From contig CAJTWL010000004.1 in assembly GCA_910579845.1 (NCBI GenBank), forward strand, positions 86,343 to 150,342: a stretch of DNA of 64,000 bases. The letters run 5' to 3'. The notes under the pieces were generated by a model that did not search any database, was not told where the DNA came from, and was given only the letters and a program-made list of their open reading frames with translations. The stretch comes from an uncultured Muribaculaceae bacterium. Lineage in GTDB: Bacteria > Bacteroidota > Bacteroidia > Bacteroidales > Muribaculaceae. Shown here one piece after another: positions 33,879-42,652 of the stretch. Position numbers and translations under genes: made by a program. The stretch's first letter is position 1; each line of letters starts with the position of its first letter.

Positions 33879-34907
33879 ATGATACTCGAGAAGATTAACG
33901 CGTTAAAAGAGGAGATCAATTCTATCTCTGCAGCCGATAAACAGGCTGTGGAGGATTTACGCATCAAATATTTAAGTAAAAAGGGATTCATTTCACAGCT
34001 TATGGTGGATTTCCGTTCTGTTCCCGCAGAGATGAAGCGGGAGATAGGGCAGAAGATCAATGAATTGAAAAATCTCGCGACAGATAAGATCAATTCATTG
34101 AAAGAGAGTTTTGCAGAGTCCGCTGATTCAGAGATTGAGAATCTTGATCTCACCCGTACGGCAACTCCCTATGAACTCGGTACCCGCCACCCGCTGTCGA
34201 TAGTGAAGAACGAGATGCTTGACATCTTCGCCTCCATGGGTTTCACTATAGCCGAAGGTCCCGAGATCGAGGATGACTGGCATGTGTTCGAGTCGCTGAA
34301 TTTTCCTCCCGATCACCCTGCGCGCGACATGCAGGACACATTCTTCATTTCGCGTAATCCCGTCGATATTCTCCTGCGCACACACACCTCGTCGGTGCAG
34401 ACCCGTGTTATGGAGAAAACGGAGCCGCCTATCCGTATCGTATGCCCCGGACGAGTCTACAGAAACGAGGCGATAAGTGCGCGTGCCCACTGTTTCTTCC
34501 ATCAGGTGGAGGGATTATACATCGACAGGAATGTCTCTTTCTCCGATCTTAAGCAGGTGCTTCTCGGTTTCGCACAGCGTATGTTCGGTCCGGAGACAAA
34601 TATCAGACTCCGTCCGTCATACTTCCCGTTTACCGAGCCGTCTGCTGAAATGGATATAAGTTGCGACATTTGCGGTGGCAAAGGCTGCGCGTTCTGCAAA
34701 GGCACAGGTTGGGTGGAGATTCTCGGATGCGGAATGGTTGATCCCAATGTGTTGAAGGCATGCGGTATAGATCCAGAGATATATTCAGGCTATGCATTCG
34801 GGATGGGTATCGAACGCATAACCAACCTTAAATATAAGGTCAAGGATCTCAGAATGTTCAGTGAGAATGATTCACGCTTCCTGCGCGAGTTCGAATCTGC
34901 AAGATAA
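33879..34907 (+). CDS. pheS: Phenylalanyl-tRNA synthetase alpha subunit
   Basis: A 342-residue PheS, the catalytic subunit of the alpha2-beta2 class II synthetase. An N-terminal coiled coil (about 1-90, tRNA binding) is followed by HPLSIVKNEMLDIFASMGF. Next are DTFFISRNPVDILLRTHTSSVQ, motif 2 RNEAISARAHCFFHQVEGLYID, the cysteine-rich loop CDICGGKGCAFCKGTGW and motif 3 GMGIERITNLKY. The Cys loop is common in Bacteroidetes PheS. PheT is not adjacent. A -7 box TAAATTTG sits at 33838-33845. Confidence 0.96.
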   Translation: MILEKINALKEEINSISAADKQAVEDLRIKYLSKKGFISQLMVDFRSVPAEMKREIGQKINELKNLATDKINSLKESFAESADSEIENLDLTRTATPYELGTRHPLSIVKNEMLDIFASMGFTIAEGPEIEDDWHVFESLNFPPDHPARDMQDTFFISRNPVDILLRTHTSSVQTRVMEKTEPPIRIVCPGRVYRNEAISARAHCFFHQVEGLYIDRNVSFSDLKQVLLGFAQRMFGPETNIRLRPSYFPFTEPSAEMDISCDICGGKGCAFCKGTGWVEILGCGMVDPNVLKACGIDPEIYSGYAFGMGIERITNLKYKVKDLRMFSENDSRFLREFESAR

Positions 34908-34927
34908 CACAGTTCTATTATTTGCTT

Positions 34928-35566
34928 ATGACTGTAAAGGAAAGATATGAAGGCATTATATCCGTTTTCAAGGATATAATGCCTGAACCTAAAACGGAGT
35001 TGCATTACGACACTCCGTTTCATCTTTTATTGGCGGTTATTCTTTCAGCACAGTGTACCGACAAGAGGATAAACATGGTCACTCCTGCGCTGTTCGAGCG
35101 CTTCCCCGATCCTCAGTCGCTCGCTGTGGCTTCCGAAGAGGAGGTTTATGAATATATCAGAAGTGTCACCTTCCCGAATAACAAGACCCGACATCTCATC
35201 AGGGCGGCACGTGTCCTTGTAGACGAGTTTGGCGGCGAGATGCCGGGAGACATAGACAATCTGATGAAACTGCCCGGTGTCGGACGTAAGACCGCGAATG
35301 TAATGCTTGCCGTAGTCTGGAACAAGGCGGCCATGGCGGTCGATACTCATGTCTTCCGTGTCAGCAACCGTCTCGGTCTAACCGACAATTCCAAGACTCC
35401 ATTGGAGACTGAACGTACGTTGGTGAAGAATATCCCCGGGGAGTTGTTGTCGGTGGCTCATCATTGGCTGATTCTGCACGGTCGTTATGTCTGCAAGGCG
35501 CGCAAACCCGAATGTCCGGAATGCGCGTTGCGCCGATATTGCAAAACCGCGCAGAAGGTCAAATAG
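34928..35566 (+). CDS. nth: Endonuclease III
   Basis: A 212-residue helix-hairpin-helix DNA glycosylase/AP lyase that removes oxidised pyrimidines. Seen: LLAVILSAQCTDKRIN (with the catalytic Lys region), the HhH motif LPGVGRKTANVML, AVDTHVFRVSNRLGL with the catalytic Asp, and a C-terminal 4Fe-4S cluster C-x6-C-x2-C-x5-C (CKARKPECPECALRRYC). I use ATG 34928; a second ATG two codons earlier is equally possible. It lies 20 bases after pheS, so the two are probably co-transcribed. Confidence 0.95.
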   Translation: MTVKERYEGIISVFKDIMPEPKTELHYDTPFHLLLAVILSAQCTDKRINMVTPALFERFPDPQSLAVASEEEVYEYIRSVTFPNNKTRHLIRAARVLVDEFGGEMPGDIDNLMKLPGVGRKTANVMLAVVWNKAAMAVDTHVFRVSNRLGLTDNSKTPLETERTLVKNIPGELLSVAHHWLILHGRYVCKARKPECPECALRRYCKTAQKVK

Positions 35567-35588
35567 TTTCCGAACACGAAGAAAATTC

Positions 35589-36116
35589 TCATTCGGTGAG
35601 AAACGCCTTGTAGCTCATGCGGTTTTGGGCACGCTGCTTCCGCTGCCTGCGTATGCGGTTGCTTGCGTTGCGCTTGATAGCTTTGAATGTTTTCCGGCGT
35701 ATTATCTGGTCGGCGCTGTATCTTCCGGGACCAAAGAAGGCGAGTGTCGTGAATATCAGCGCTGTAAGAATGCATTCCACCCATGATAACGGTATTCCTG
35801 CTGCCATCTTTCCGAAAAATATATCTGCCGATGATGCATTTATAATTGATATATCGGGGAAGAATTTAAAAACAGAGACAATCAGAAGGGCAAGAGCTGA
35901 TAATGTAGCCGTTATGCGTGTCTGGAACCCGATGACAAATGCAAGACCTATTCCGAATGCGAACCATGATGCATGGGATGTGAAACCGTTGAATGTGGCG
36001 AAACATATCAGTAGCGCACCTGCAAGACAACGCGCAAGCAGGAGCTTTCCCGACATGACCATATTCACGTTTTTGTTGATACCTGATATAATGTTCACAA
36101 GTGTCTTGAGTCTCAT
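35589..36116 (-). CDS. DoxX-like membrane protein
   Basis: A 175-residue protein with about four hydrophobic helices (LLLARCLAGALLICFATFNG, FAFGIGLAFVIGF, TATLSALALLIVSVF, CILTALIFTTLAFFGPGRYSAD). The FFGPGRYSAD ending is the usual DoxX/TQO-small-subunit feature. A very basic tail follows (RRKTFKAIKRN...). The function is unknown; relatives accompany quinone or thiol redox enzymes. I start it at the ATG 36114-36116. The frame is open to 36254, but that stretch is hydrophilic and not family-like. It is convergent with nth. Confidence 0.72.
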   Translation of the reverse strand: MRLKTLVNIISGINKNVNMVMSGKLLLARCLAGALLICFATFNGFTSHASWFAFGIGLAFVIGFQTRITATLSALALLIVSVFKFFPDISIINASSADIFFGKMAAGIPLSWVECILTALIFTTLAFFGPGRYSADQIIRRKTFKAIKRNASNRIRRQRKQRAQNRMSYKAFLTE

Positions 36117-36437
36117 TGTCCGGATATTCAACTCTATCGGACGGCAACGGCGTGCCATTGATGACAGAATCCCGGATTTTATCGCTCCTACAGTCTTTTG
36201 CGAAGGATTAACCGAGATAACCTTGGAACAGCTGCTTGTTGTGAACTCATTCATAGCGTATCGGTATAAGAGTGTGTTAAATTTGGTTTAAAACTCAGCA
36301 TACTCATGTTGGAGATGTCGGGTCGCTTGATACTTTTATAACATATTTTAGAGAAAAAGGTTCTGAATATCATGCGATTTGGTTGCATGCAGTGTAACTA
36401 TTTTTGTTGTCCGGTAAAATTTTACTAAATTAGCGAC
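36117..36437. other. Intergenic region between the DoxX-like gene and tdk
   Basis: A 321-base divergent gap with the chosen DoxX start; up to 36254 it could be an N-terminal extension of that gene. On the plus strand there are two -7-like boxes, TAAATTTG (36278-36285) and TATTTTTG (36399-36406). The second has TTTG 17 bases upstream (36378-36381) and lies 31 bases before tdk, so it is the better candidate. Nothing else is recognised. Confidence 0.4.
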
Positions 36438-37055
36438 ATGAAGAAACTCGGCAAACTGTATTTCAGGTATGGAACGATGGGCTCCGCAAAGACAGCCTTG
36501 TTGTTGACCACAGCATATAATTTCGAGGAAAGAGGCATGTCCTACCTCTGCCTTAAACCTTCGATAGACACACGCGAAAAGAAAAACGTTATTCGCAGCC
36601 GCATAGGAATTGAACGTGAATGCCAGTGGATTTATCGCGACACGGATCTCTTCGCCATGATCAGCGGGCTTGTCGCTTCCGATACAAATCCTGACTGGAT
36701 ACTCGTCGATGAAGCGCAGTTCCTTCTTGCCGAACAGGTCGATCAGCTGGCTCTTATTGTCGATAAATTCGGTATCAATGTTATCTGCTACGGTCTGCGT
36801 ACCGATTTCAGGACAAACCTTTTCGAAGGGTCACGGCGCCTGTTTGAGATCGCCGATACCATCGATGAGGTGAAATCGACATGTAACTGCGGTAGAAAAA
36901 CGATTGTCAACGCCCGTATCGACTCGCGCGGAGAGATAATTACAGAGGGAGATCAGGTGGAGATAGGCGGGAACGACCGTTATGTGTCAGTGTGCCGAAA
37001 CTGTTGGCGCAACAAGAAGATAGAGCAGAGCCGCAAAGGTCAGTTGCCTATTTGA
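36438..37055 (+). CDS. tdk: Thymidine kinase (type II)
   Basis: A 205-residue type II thymidine kinase of the dTTP salvage pathway. The P-loop reads GTMGSAKTALLL (GSAKT in place of the common GSGKT). The Walker B/active-site stretch is WILVDEAQFLL with the catalytic Glu, and YGLRTDFRTNLFEGSRRLFEIADTI forms the lid. A structural zinc site uses CNCGRK and CRNCWR. The length and all domains are normal. Confidence 0.93.
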   Translation: MKKLGKLYFRYGTMGSAKTALLLTTAYNFEERGMSYLCLKPSIDTREKKNVIRSRIGIERECQWIYRDTDLFAMISGLVASDTNPDWILVDEAQFLLAEQVDQLALIVDKFGINVICYGLRTDFRTNLFEGSRRLFEIADTIDEVKSTCNCGRKTIVNARIDSRGEIITEGDQVEIGGNDRYVSVCRNCWRNKKIEQSRKGQLPI

Positions 37056-37180
37056 CGGTTCCGCCCTGAACAATTTTGACTTTAATCTTATTTTAATGTT
37101 AAGGTATCTCTTGTTCAATCTGCATATGGTCGTTCAAACATGTCCGGTTGAAACAAAGATACTTGGTAATCAAGGTGCAT

Positions 37181-38866
37181 ATGGAAGATAAGAAAAAAAC
37201 TAATGAATATAACCCCGGGTCATTGAATCGGTTGTTGGTTGAATCCATAAGGAAGAACTGGGATCATCTTGCCCTTTCCGATATGGGTGGTATCAATTAT
37301 CAGTACAAGGATGTCGCCGAGGTTGTCGAGAAACTTAGGCTTATGTTCAAAGCCGCCGGCGTCAGGCGTGGCGACCGCGTTGCCATCTGTGGCAGGAATT
37401 CATCAAATTGGCTCGCTGTCCTTCTGGCTTGCTTTGCCTCGGGAACGGTTGCAGTGCCCATACTTCACGAGTTTAAGCCGGACACTATCACTTACCTGTT
37501 GAAACACAGCGGTTCCAAACTCCTTTTTGTGGATGCTTCCATCTGGGAGAACCTCGACGAGAAAGCACTTCCCGATCTTGTGGGGGCGATATATATAAGT
37601 GAATTTGGCATGCCGCTCTCCCGTAGTGAGAGACTTACGGAGGTGCGCAACAATATAAACGAGCATTTCGGTAAGGAATATCCGTACAGCTTTACCAAAG
37701 AGGATGTGAAGTTTGTCGAGGACAAGCCTGAGGAATTGGCAATTATCAGCTATACAAGCGGCTCCACGGGTATGTCGAAAGGTGTGATGCTCCCATATCG
37801 TTCTTTGTGGAGCAACATACGTTTCTGTCTCGACAATATCAAGTACCTGCATGCCGGTGACGGAGTGGTGAATATGTTGCCTCTTGCGCATCTTTACGGC
37901 ATGACGATAGACGCGCTTCATCCCTTCTGCCAGGGATGTCAGATACGCTTCCTGACCCGTCTCCCCTCACCGAAGGTGATTCTCAATGCCTTCGCGGAGG
38001 TAAAGCCGAAGCTTATAATCACAGTCCCTCTAATCCTCGAGAAGATAATAAGAAACAAGGTCTTCCCCATAATCGAGAAACCGCTGATGAAGGTTCTGTT
38101 GCATATCCCTTATGTGGATACGAAACTTCTCGGCAAGATAAAGGATAATCTTTTGCAGGCGTTCGGCGGTAATTTGCATGAGCTGATAGTCGGAGGCGCA
38201 CCGCTGAATCCGGATGTGGAGAAATTCCTTGCAAGAATAGATTTCCCTGTTACGGTAGGTTATGGCATGACTGAGTGCGGTCCTTTGCTGACATATGCTC
38301 CGGCAAATGAGACAAAGCCGCATACTGTCGGCAGACTGATGGATCGCATGGAACTGAAGATAGATTCTCCTGATCCGGAGAATATTCCGGGAAATATATG
38401 GGTCAAGGGTATGAATGTCATGCAGGGATATTATAAAAACAAGAATGCCACCCGCGAAGTGATGCCCGACGATTCCGGATGGATGAATACCGGTGATATG
38501 GGTATCATTGACGAAGACGGTTTTATACGGATCATGGGTCGTTCAAAGACAATGATACTTGGTCCTTCCGGACAGAATATATATCCCGAAGAGATTGAGG
38601 CCAAGCTCAACAATCTTCCCTATGTCGCCGAATCCCTTATTATAGATCATAATGGGGTGCTCGAGGCACTTGTTTATCCGGATATGGAAAACCTTATCAG
38701 TCAGGGTAAGACCCGTGATGAAATTCAGAAGATGATGGATGAGAATCTCGAATTGCTCAATCAGGATCTGCCCGCCTATAGCAAGGTCAAGAAACTGAAG
38801 ATGATGAACGAGGAGTTTGAGAAGACACCGAAACGCTCGATCAAGCGCTTCCTGTATCAGCCTTAG
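37181..38866 (+). CDS. Long-chain acyl-CoA synthetase / AMP-binding ligase
   Basis: A 561-residue ANL-superfamily ligase that adenylates a carboxylic acid, most likely a fatty acid, and passes it to CoA or ACP. Seen: the P-loop ISYTSGSTGMSKGVMLPYRS, GYGMTECGPLLTY, the hinge region MNTGDMGIIDEDGFIRIMGRSKTMI, and the C-terminal lysine region KTPKRSIKRFLY. I use ATG 37181; an upstream TTG frame extension (37148) lacks family sequence. It could activate exogenous fatty acids for lipid or lipid A synthesis. It stands alone, with a strong terminator behind it. Confidence 0.88.
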   Translation: MEDKKKTNEYNPGSLNRLLVESIRKNWDHLALSDMGGINYQYKDVAEVVEKLRLMFKAAGVRRGDRVAICGRNSSNWLAVLLACFASGTVAVPILHEFKPDTITYLLKHSGSKLLFVDASIWENLDEKALPDLVGAIYISEFGMPLSRSERLTEVRNNINEHFGKEYPYSFTKEDVKFVEDKPEELAIISYTSGSTGMSKGVMLPYRSLWSNIRFCLDNIKYLHAGDGVVNMLPLAHLYGMTIDALHPFCQGCQIRFLTRLPSPKVILNAFAEVKPKLIITVPLILEKIIRNKVFPIIEKPLMKVLLHIPYVDTKLLGKIKDNLLQAFGGNLHELIVGGAPLNPDVEKFLARIDFPVTVGYGMTECGPLLTYAPANETKPHTVGRLMDRMELKIDSPDPENIPGNIWVKGMNVMQGYYKNKNATREVMPDDSGWMNTGDMGIIDEDGFIRIMGRSKTMILGPSGQNIYPEEIEAKLNNLPYVAESLIIDHNGVLEALVYPDMENLISQGKTRDEIQKMMDENLELLNQDLPAYSKVKKLKMMNEEFEKTPKRSIKRFLYQP

Positions 38867-38897
38867 GGAACGATTTCGAATAATTATCGGTGGATTT

Positions 38898-38942
38898 ATA
38901 AATAAAGAGGAGAGAACGCTTCGTTCTCTCCTCTTTATTTAT
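38898..38942. terminator. Perfect 21-bp stem terminator
   Basis: 38898-38918 pairs without mismatch with 38922-38942 around a CTT loop. The core is AGAGGAGAGAACG/CGTTCTCTCCTCT with A/T-rich ends, so it could act in both directions. It closes the acyl-CoA synthetase transcript. Confidence 0.9.
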
Positions 38943-39031
38943 TAAATTAGCAGAATATTGCTTGTCATCAGACAATCTCTAATTAATCAGAGTGGCTTTT
39001 GAAGCCTCCATAACTATAAAAAACTAATAAA

Positions 39032-40402
39032 ATGAAAACGATTCATGTTCCTGCAGCCGAAATCCCGGTTCGCGCAGAGGTTGACGTACTCGTTGTCGGC
39101 GCCGGTCCTGCGGGACTTATGGCGGCACAGGCTGCCGCCCTTGTGCCCGGTACAAAAGTGATGCTTATTGAAAACCGCGGTATTCTCGGCGGTAATATGA
39201 CCATAGGACTTCCGCTTCTCGGATTCCTTGGCAGAAAAGGCAATGTGGTAATCAAGGGTCTTCCCGGCAAGTTCGTGGAGCGCCTTCAGGAGAAGGGTCT
39301 TGCTACACACCATCGCGCATGCCCGCTTCACGTGAGTCTTACAATGATAGATCCCGAGGGTACAAAGCGTCTCGCTTTCCAGATCATCAAGGAATGCGGC
39401 ATCGAGCTTCTGATGTATGTGCTGGCTACAGATGTCATAATGGAAGGTAACACTGTCAAAGGTGTGATCATCGATTCCAAGAAGGGTCGCGAGGCAATAC
39501 TTGCCAAGAGGGTAGTGGATTGTACAGGTGACGGTGACATAGCTTTCCGTGCCGGTGCTCCGATGAATTATGGCAATGAGAACGGTATACCGCAGCCGGC
39601 GACACTGATGTTCTCGATGCGTGGCGTGGATTCACGCAAGCTTCGCGATGCGGTTGCCGATAATCCTGACCTCTATGATATTGACTTTATACCCAACGAG
39701 TTCTTCCGTGCCGATGACAACTGTACAATGGTCGGCTTCCGTAATCAGATGAAGCAGGCTGAAAAGGACGGTTTCAAACTTCCCGTAGCGCGTACCATCT
39801 TCATGACCGGTATGGCTCCCGACGAGTGGTGGGTGAACATGTCGCGTATCAACGGTGTGGATGCTACCGATCCCGAGCAGTATACCGAGGGAGAGGTTAG
39901 ATGCGCCGAGCAGAATCAGGAAGTCGTAAGATATCTCAAGAAATATATACCCGGATTCGAGAATGCATATGTCGACCGCACTTCCCCCTTCATGGGTATC
40001 CGCGAGACACGTCGTATAGATGGCGAATATGTGATGACAGAGCAGGATATATTCAACTGCGCGAAATTTGATGACGCGATTGCCGTTTGTGCATATCCTG
40101 TGGATCAGCATCATCCTGTAGGCGGTGACTGTACACTCGAATGGTGTCCGGACTGCTACGATATCCCTTATCGTACGCTTGTTCCGAGAAAGATTGACGG
40201 ACTTCTTGTGGCAGGTCGCTGTCTCTCCATGACACACCTCGCGCTTGCGTCTGCCCGCGTGATGGGTCCTGCCATGGCTACCGGCGAGGCTGCCGGCAAG
40301 GCTGCCGCTCTCTCTATCAAGGAGGGCGTTGAACCCAGAAACATAGATATTAAGAAACTGCGTCAGGCACTCCTCGACGAGGATGTATATCTGCGCGACT
40401 GA
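39032..40402 (+). CDS. FAD-dependent oxidoreductase
   Basis: A 456-residue flavoprotein of the FAD_oxidored/GidA-like group. The dinucleotide loop is VVGAGPAGLMAAQAA, an acidic strand end is in MLIENRGILGG, and a second FAD motif reads VVDCTGDGDIAFRAGA. The C-terminal FAD closure is IDGLLVAGRCLSMTHLALASARVMGPAMATGEAAG. The substrate is unknown. The next gene is a hexuronate-type MFS permease, which suggests a small uptake-and-oxidation unit for a sugar acid or similar compound, but this is inference. No signal peptide is seen, so it is cytoplasmic. Confidence 0.85.
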   Translation: MKTIHVPAAEIPVRAEVDVLVVGAGPAGLMAAQAAALVPGTKVMLIENRGILGGNMTIGLPLLGFLGRKGNVVIKGLPGKFVERLQEKGLATHHRACPLHVSLTMIDPEGTKRLAFQIIKECGIELLMYVLATDVIMEGNTVKGVIIDSKKGREAILAKRVVDCTGDGDIAFRAGAPMNYGNENGIPQPATLMFSMRGVDSRKLRDAVADNPDLYDIDFIPNEFFRADDNCTMVGFRNQMKQAEKDGFKLPVARTIFMTGMAPDEWWVNMSRINGVDATDPEQYTEGEVRCAEQNQEVVRYLKKYIPGFENAYVDRTSPFMGIRETRRIDGEYVMTEQDIFNCAKFDDAIAVCAYPVDQHHPVGGDCTLEWCPDCYDIPYRTLVPRKIDGLLVAGRCLSMTHLALASARVMGPAMATGEAAGKAAALSIKEGVEPRNIDIKKLRQALLDEDVYLRD

Positions 40403-40407
40403 TATTT

Positions 40408-40451
40408 GAATCCGTATCACTTAGGACTTCCGGTCCGGGTGATACGGATTC
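40408..40451 (+). other. Long intercistronic hairpin
   Basis: GAATCCGTATCAC (40408-40420) and GTGATACGGATTC (40439-40451) form a perfect 13-bp stem with an inner GGAC/GTCC pairing. No T-run follows. It may stabilise or attenuate the message between the oxidoreductase and permease genes rather than terminate it. Confidence 0.7.
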
Positions 40452-40488
40452 CCTGCGTTGACTAACTAATACTTTTTCGAATAATTCA

Positions 40489-41802
40489 ATGTTACTAAAA
40501 AAAATCAATCCCTACACACACCGCTGGATCATCGTTGCGGTGATTGTGATTGCGATAGTCTGCAACTATCTTGACAGACAGTTGCTTTCTATCTTGAAAC
40601 CGGAGATTCTTGAACATTTCAACATCGGCGATGTGGAATTCGCATGGATTCTCAACGTATTTCTCATCTGTTATGCCGTAATGTATCCTGTCTCCGGATG
40701 GCTTGTAGACAAATTCGGTCCGAAGCCTGTGATGATGGCCGGTATCGTGGCATGGTCGTTGGCTTGTATCGGCGGCGGTATCGCTACGGACGTATACACC
40801 TTTGCGGCATGCCGTGGTGTCCTCGGTCTCGCGGAACCTACAATCTTTACAGGTCAGCTTGTGGCTGTCACCCTATGGTTTGACAAGAAATCGCGCGCTA
40901 CTGCCAACTCTATCTGTCAGGCGGGTGGATCTGTCGGTACAATGTGTGCTCCTCTTCTTATCGCGTGGATGACACGTTTCCTCCCATGGCAGGATGTGTT
41001 TATTGTTGCCGGTGTCATAGGTCTTGTGATTGCCGCCATCTGGTGGCTAACCTACAGCCGTCCGAGCAATGACTACCTCGATATGACTCTTGACGAGCCT
41101 GCAAACACAAATCCTGACAATCAGCCCGCATTCTCATTCTTCGGACTTTTCTGCACCAGCGCTCTGTGGGGTGTGATTCTTATACGTCTTGTCAGCGACC
41201 CTGTATGGTATTTCATCAATTTCTGGCTCCCCGGATTCCTCAGGAATCTCGGTGAGGAACAAGGACTTGATCCGCAGGCTACACTCGACATGATCCAGTA
41301 TATCGGCGGTATACCATTCCTAATCGGCGCCACATGCGGAGTGCTTGCCTCGGCATACTCCGACAAACTCGTATCCCGTGGCTGGAAAGCATTGAAATCA
41401 CGTAAGGTGGTAATGGGTGTTTCCGCCTGTCTTGCACCGGTAATCGCCCTCGTGCCGTTCCTGAGCCATTGGGAGGCAGTATCTTTCAATATGCGGTTGG
41501 CTCTCATTACAGCCGTGTTCGCTGTTGTGGCATTCATGTGTCTCGTATGGCTTTACAATATAGGTATGGTGATTGCAGAGACAGTTCCTGTAAGGAACGT
41601 AGCATCCGTACTCGGTCTTGCATGTGGTTCGGGAGCTGTTGGAGCATCGATATTCAACCTTGTGGTAGGCAACCTTATGGAGACAATGGGCGACATGCTC
41701 TTCTACTGCATGGCATTCCTGCATCCTATCGCGGCGATTGTACTTTACAAACTGTGCAAGCCTGCCGTCCCCGGCAAGAAAGCCTCTGTCAAGACGGCTT
41801 AA
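40489..41802 (+). CDS. MFS transporter, hexuronate/anion:cation symporter type
   Basis: A 437-residue 12-helix major facilitator resembling ExuT of the ACS family. Seen: VIAIVCNYLDRQLLSILKPE near the N-terminus (the NYxDR of ACS), GWLVDKFGPKPVMM (the MFS loop 2-3 motif) and RGVLGLAEPTIFTG. The C-half has WFINFW-like and GTVPVRN-like helices (WYFINFWLPGFLRN, ETVPVRNVASVLG). The substrates of relatives are hexuronates or other organic anions. The gene follows the FAD oxidoreductase by 86 bases and is followed by a 9-base repeat array. Confidence 0.85.
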   Translation: MLLKKINPYTHRWIIVAVIVIAIVCNYLDRQLLSILKPEILEHFNIGDVEFAWILNVFLICYAVMYPVSGWLVDKFGPKPVMMAGIVAWSLACIGGGIATDVYTFAACRGVLGLAEPTIFTGQLVAVTLWFDKKSRATANSICQAGGSVGTMCAPLLIAWMTRFLPWQDVFIVAGVIGLVIAAIWWLTYSRPSNDYLDMTLDEPANTNPDNQPAFSFFGLFCTSALWGVILIRLVSDPVWYFINFWLPGFLRNLGEEQGLDPQATLDMIQYIGGIPFLIGATCGVLASAYSDKLVSRGWKALKSRKVVMGVSACLAPVIALVPFLSHWEAVSFNMRLALITAVFAVVAFMCLVWLYNIGMVIAETVPVRNVASVLGLACGSGAVGASIFNLVVGNLMETMGDMLFYCMAFLHPIAAIVLYKLCKPAVPGKKASVKTA

Positions 41803-41824
41803 AACTAAGCCTCAACTAAAAATC

Positions 41825-41923
41825 ATTAGAGTCTTTAGGGTTCTTAGGGTCTTTAAGGTCCTTAAGGACTCTAATGACTTTAAAGCCCCTAAAGCCCTTA
41901 AAGACTTTAAAGCCCTTAGAAAA
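41825..41923. repeat. Array of degenerate 9-base units, array 2
   Basis: Eleven contiguous units in the same phase as array 1, for example TTTAGGGTT, CTTAGGGTC, TTTAAGGTC, CTTAAGGAC, TTTAAAGCC, CTTAAAGAC, TTTAAAGCC. The consensus is YTTARRGNC. It fills most of the gap between the MFS permease and the four-helix-bundle gene. Confidence 0.85.
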
Positions 41924-41947
41924 ATTTTTAATTAAATTCCGATTGAA

Positions 41948-42493
41948 ATGTCTGAATTGATTCCGCGTGTCGGCAATTACAAAAATTTACTCAGCTATCA
42001 GAAGAGTGAGGTGATTTTCAGAATCACCTATTTCTTTTGTCAGCATTTTCTTGCAAAGGGAGACCGGACAGTGGATCAGATGATTCAGGCTGCACGCAGC
42101 GGAAAGCAGAATATAATCGAAGGTTGTGCCGCATCGGCGACATCATCCAAAACAGAGATCAAACTCCTGAATGTCGCCAAAGCGAGTCTCAAAGAGCTGC
42201 TTGAGGATTATGAGGATTATCTGAAAACGCGTGGTTCCCGTCAGTGGGAGTCGGGATCAGCGGAGTATGAGACAATGCGACGTCTCGGACGCGAACACAG
42301 CGACGGAGAGTATTTTATGAATATCGTGGAGACGCGTCCTCCAGAAACAATCGCCAATATGGCGATTATTCTGATAAACCAGGCTGATTATCTTCTTTTC
42401 AAACAGCTTGAGCGCCTTTCAAAAGATTTTGTGAAAAATGGCGGATTTTCAGAGCGCATGAGCAGATTGCGCAGAGAGAACCGCGGCTTTTGA
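41948..42493 (+). CDS. Four-helix-bundle protein (S23-related, suffix-domain type)
   Basis: A 181-residue, mostly helical cytoplasmic protein. The centre (VDQMIQAARSGKQNIIEGCAA, SLKELLEDYEDYLKTRG) is the pattern of the four-helix-bundle family that includes the protein encoded in 23S rRNA intervening sequences. The Bacteroidetes version with a C-terminal suffix domain usually stands free of rRNA, as here. Its function is unknown; RNA binding has been proposed for relatives. It is framed on both sides by 9-base repeat arrays, and a terminator follows. Confidence 0.78.
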   Translation: MSELIPRVGNYKNLLSYQKSEVIFRITYFFCQHFLAKGDRTVDQMIQAARSGKQNIIEGCAASATSSKTEIKLLNVAKASLKELLEDYEDYLKTRGSRQWESGSAEYETMRRLGREHSDGEYFMNIVETRPPETIANMAIILINQADYLLFKQLERLSKDFVKNGGFSERMSRLRRENRGF

Positions 42494-42531
42494 AAAAGAG
42501 CAAAGATTAAGGAGAGAAAGATTAAAGAGGA

Positions 42532-42575
42532 GGAGCATAAGGCAAACGCCTTGTGCTCCTTGCTTGTTTATTTTT
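42532..42575 (+). terminator. Terminator of the four-helix-bundle gene
   Basis: GGAGCATAAGGC (42532-42543) pairs with GCCTTGTGCTCC (42548-42559) around AAAC with one G-T pair, then the T-rich TTGCTTGTTTATTTTT. Confidence 0.8.
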
Positions 42576-42635
42576 AGGGTTCTTAAGGAGTTTAGGGTCA
42601 TTAAAGTCCTTAAAGACCTTAAAGACTCTAAGCTC
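42573..42635. repeat. Array of degenerate 9-base units, array 3
   Basis: Seven contiguous units: TTTAGGGTT, CTTAAGGAG, TTTAGGGTC, ATTAAAGTC, CTTAAAGAC, CTTAAAGAC, TCTAAGCTC. It lies between the convergent four-helix-bundle gene and the last gene of the fimbrial operon. Confidence 0.82.
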
Positions 42636-42652
42636 CCACAATTTCCTTCTTT

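Noticed and set aside
39632..40420. Minus-strand open frame over the FAD oxidoreductase gene
   Set aside because: Antisense shadow; no family features.
31294..42635. CRISPR array
   Set aside because: The repeats are 9 bases, contiguous and degenerate, without unique spacers, and no cas gene is present.
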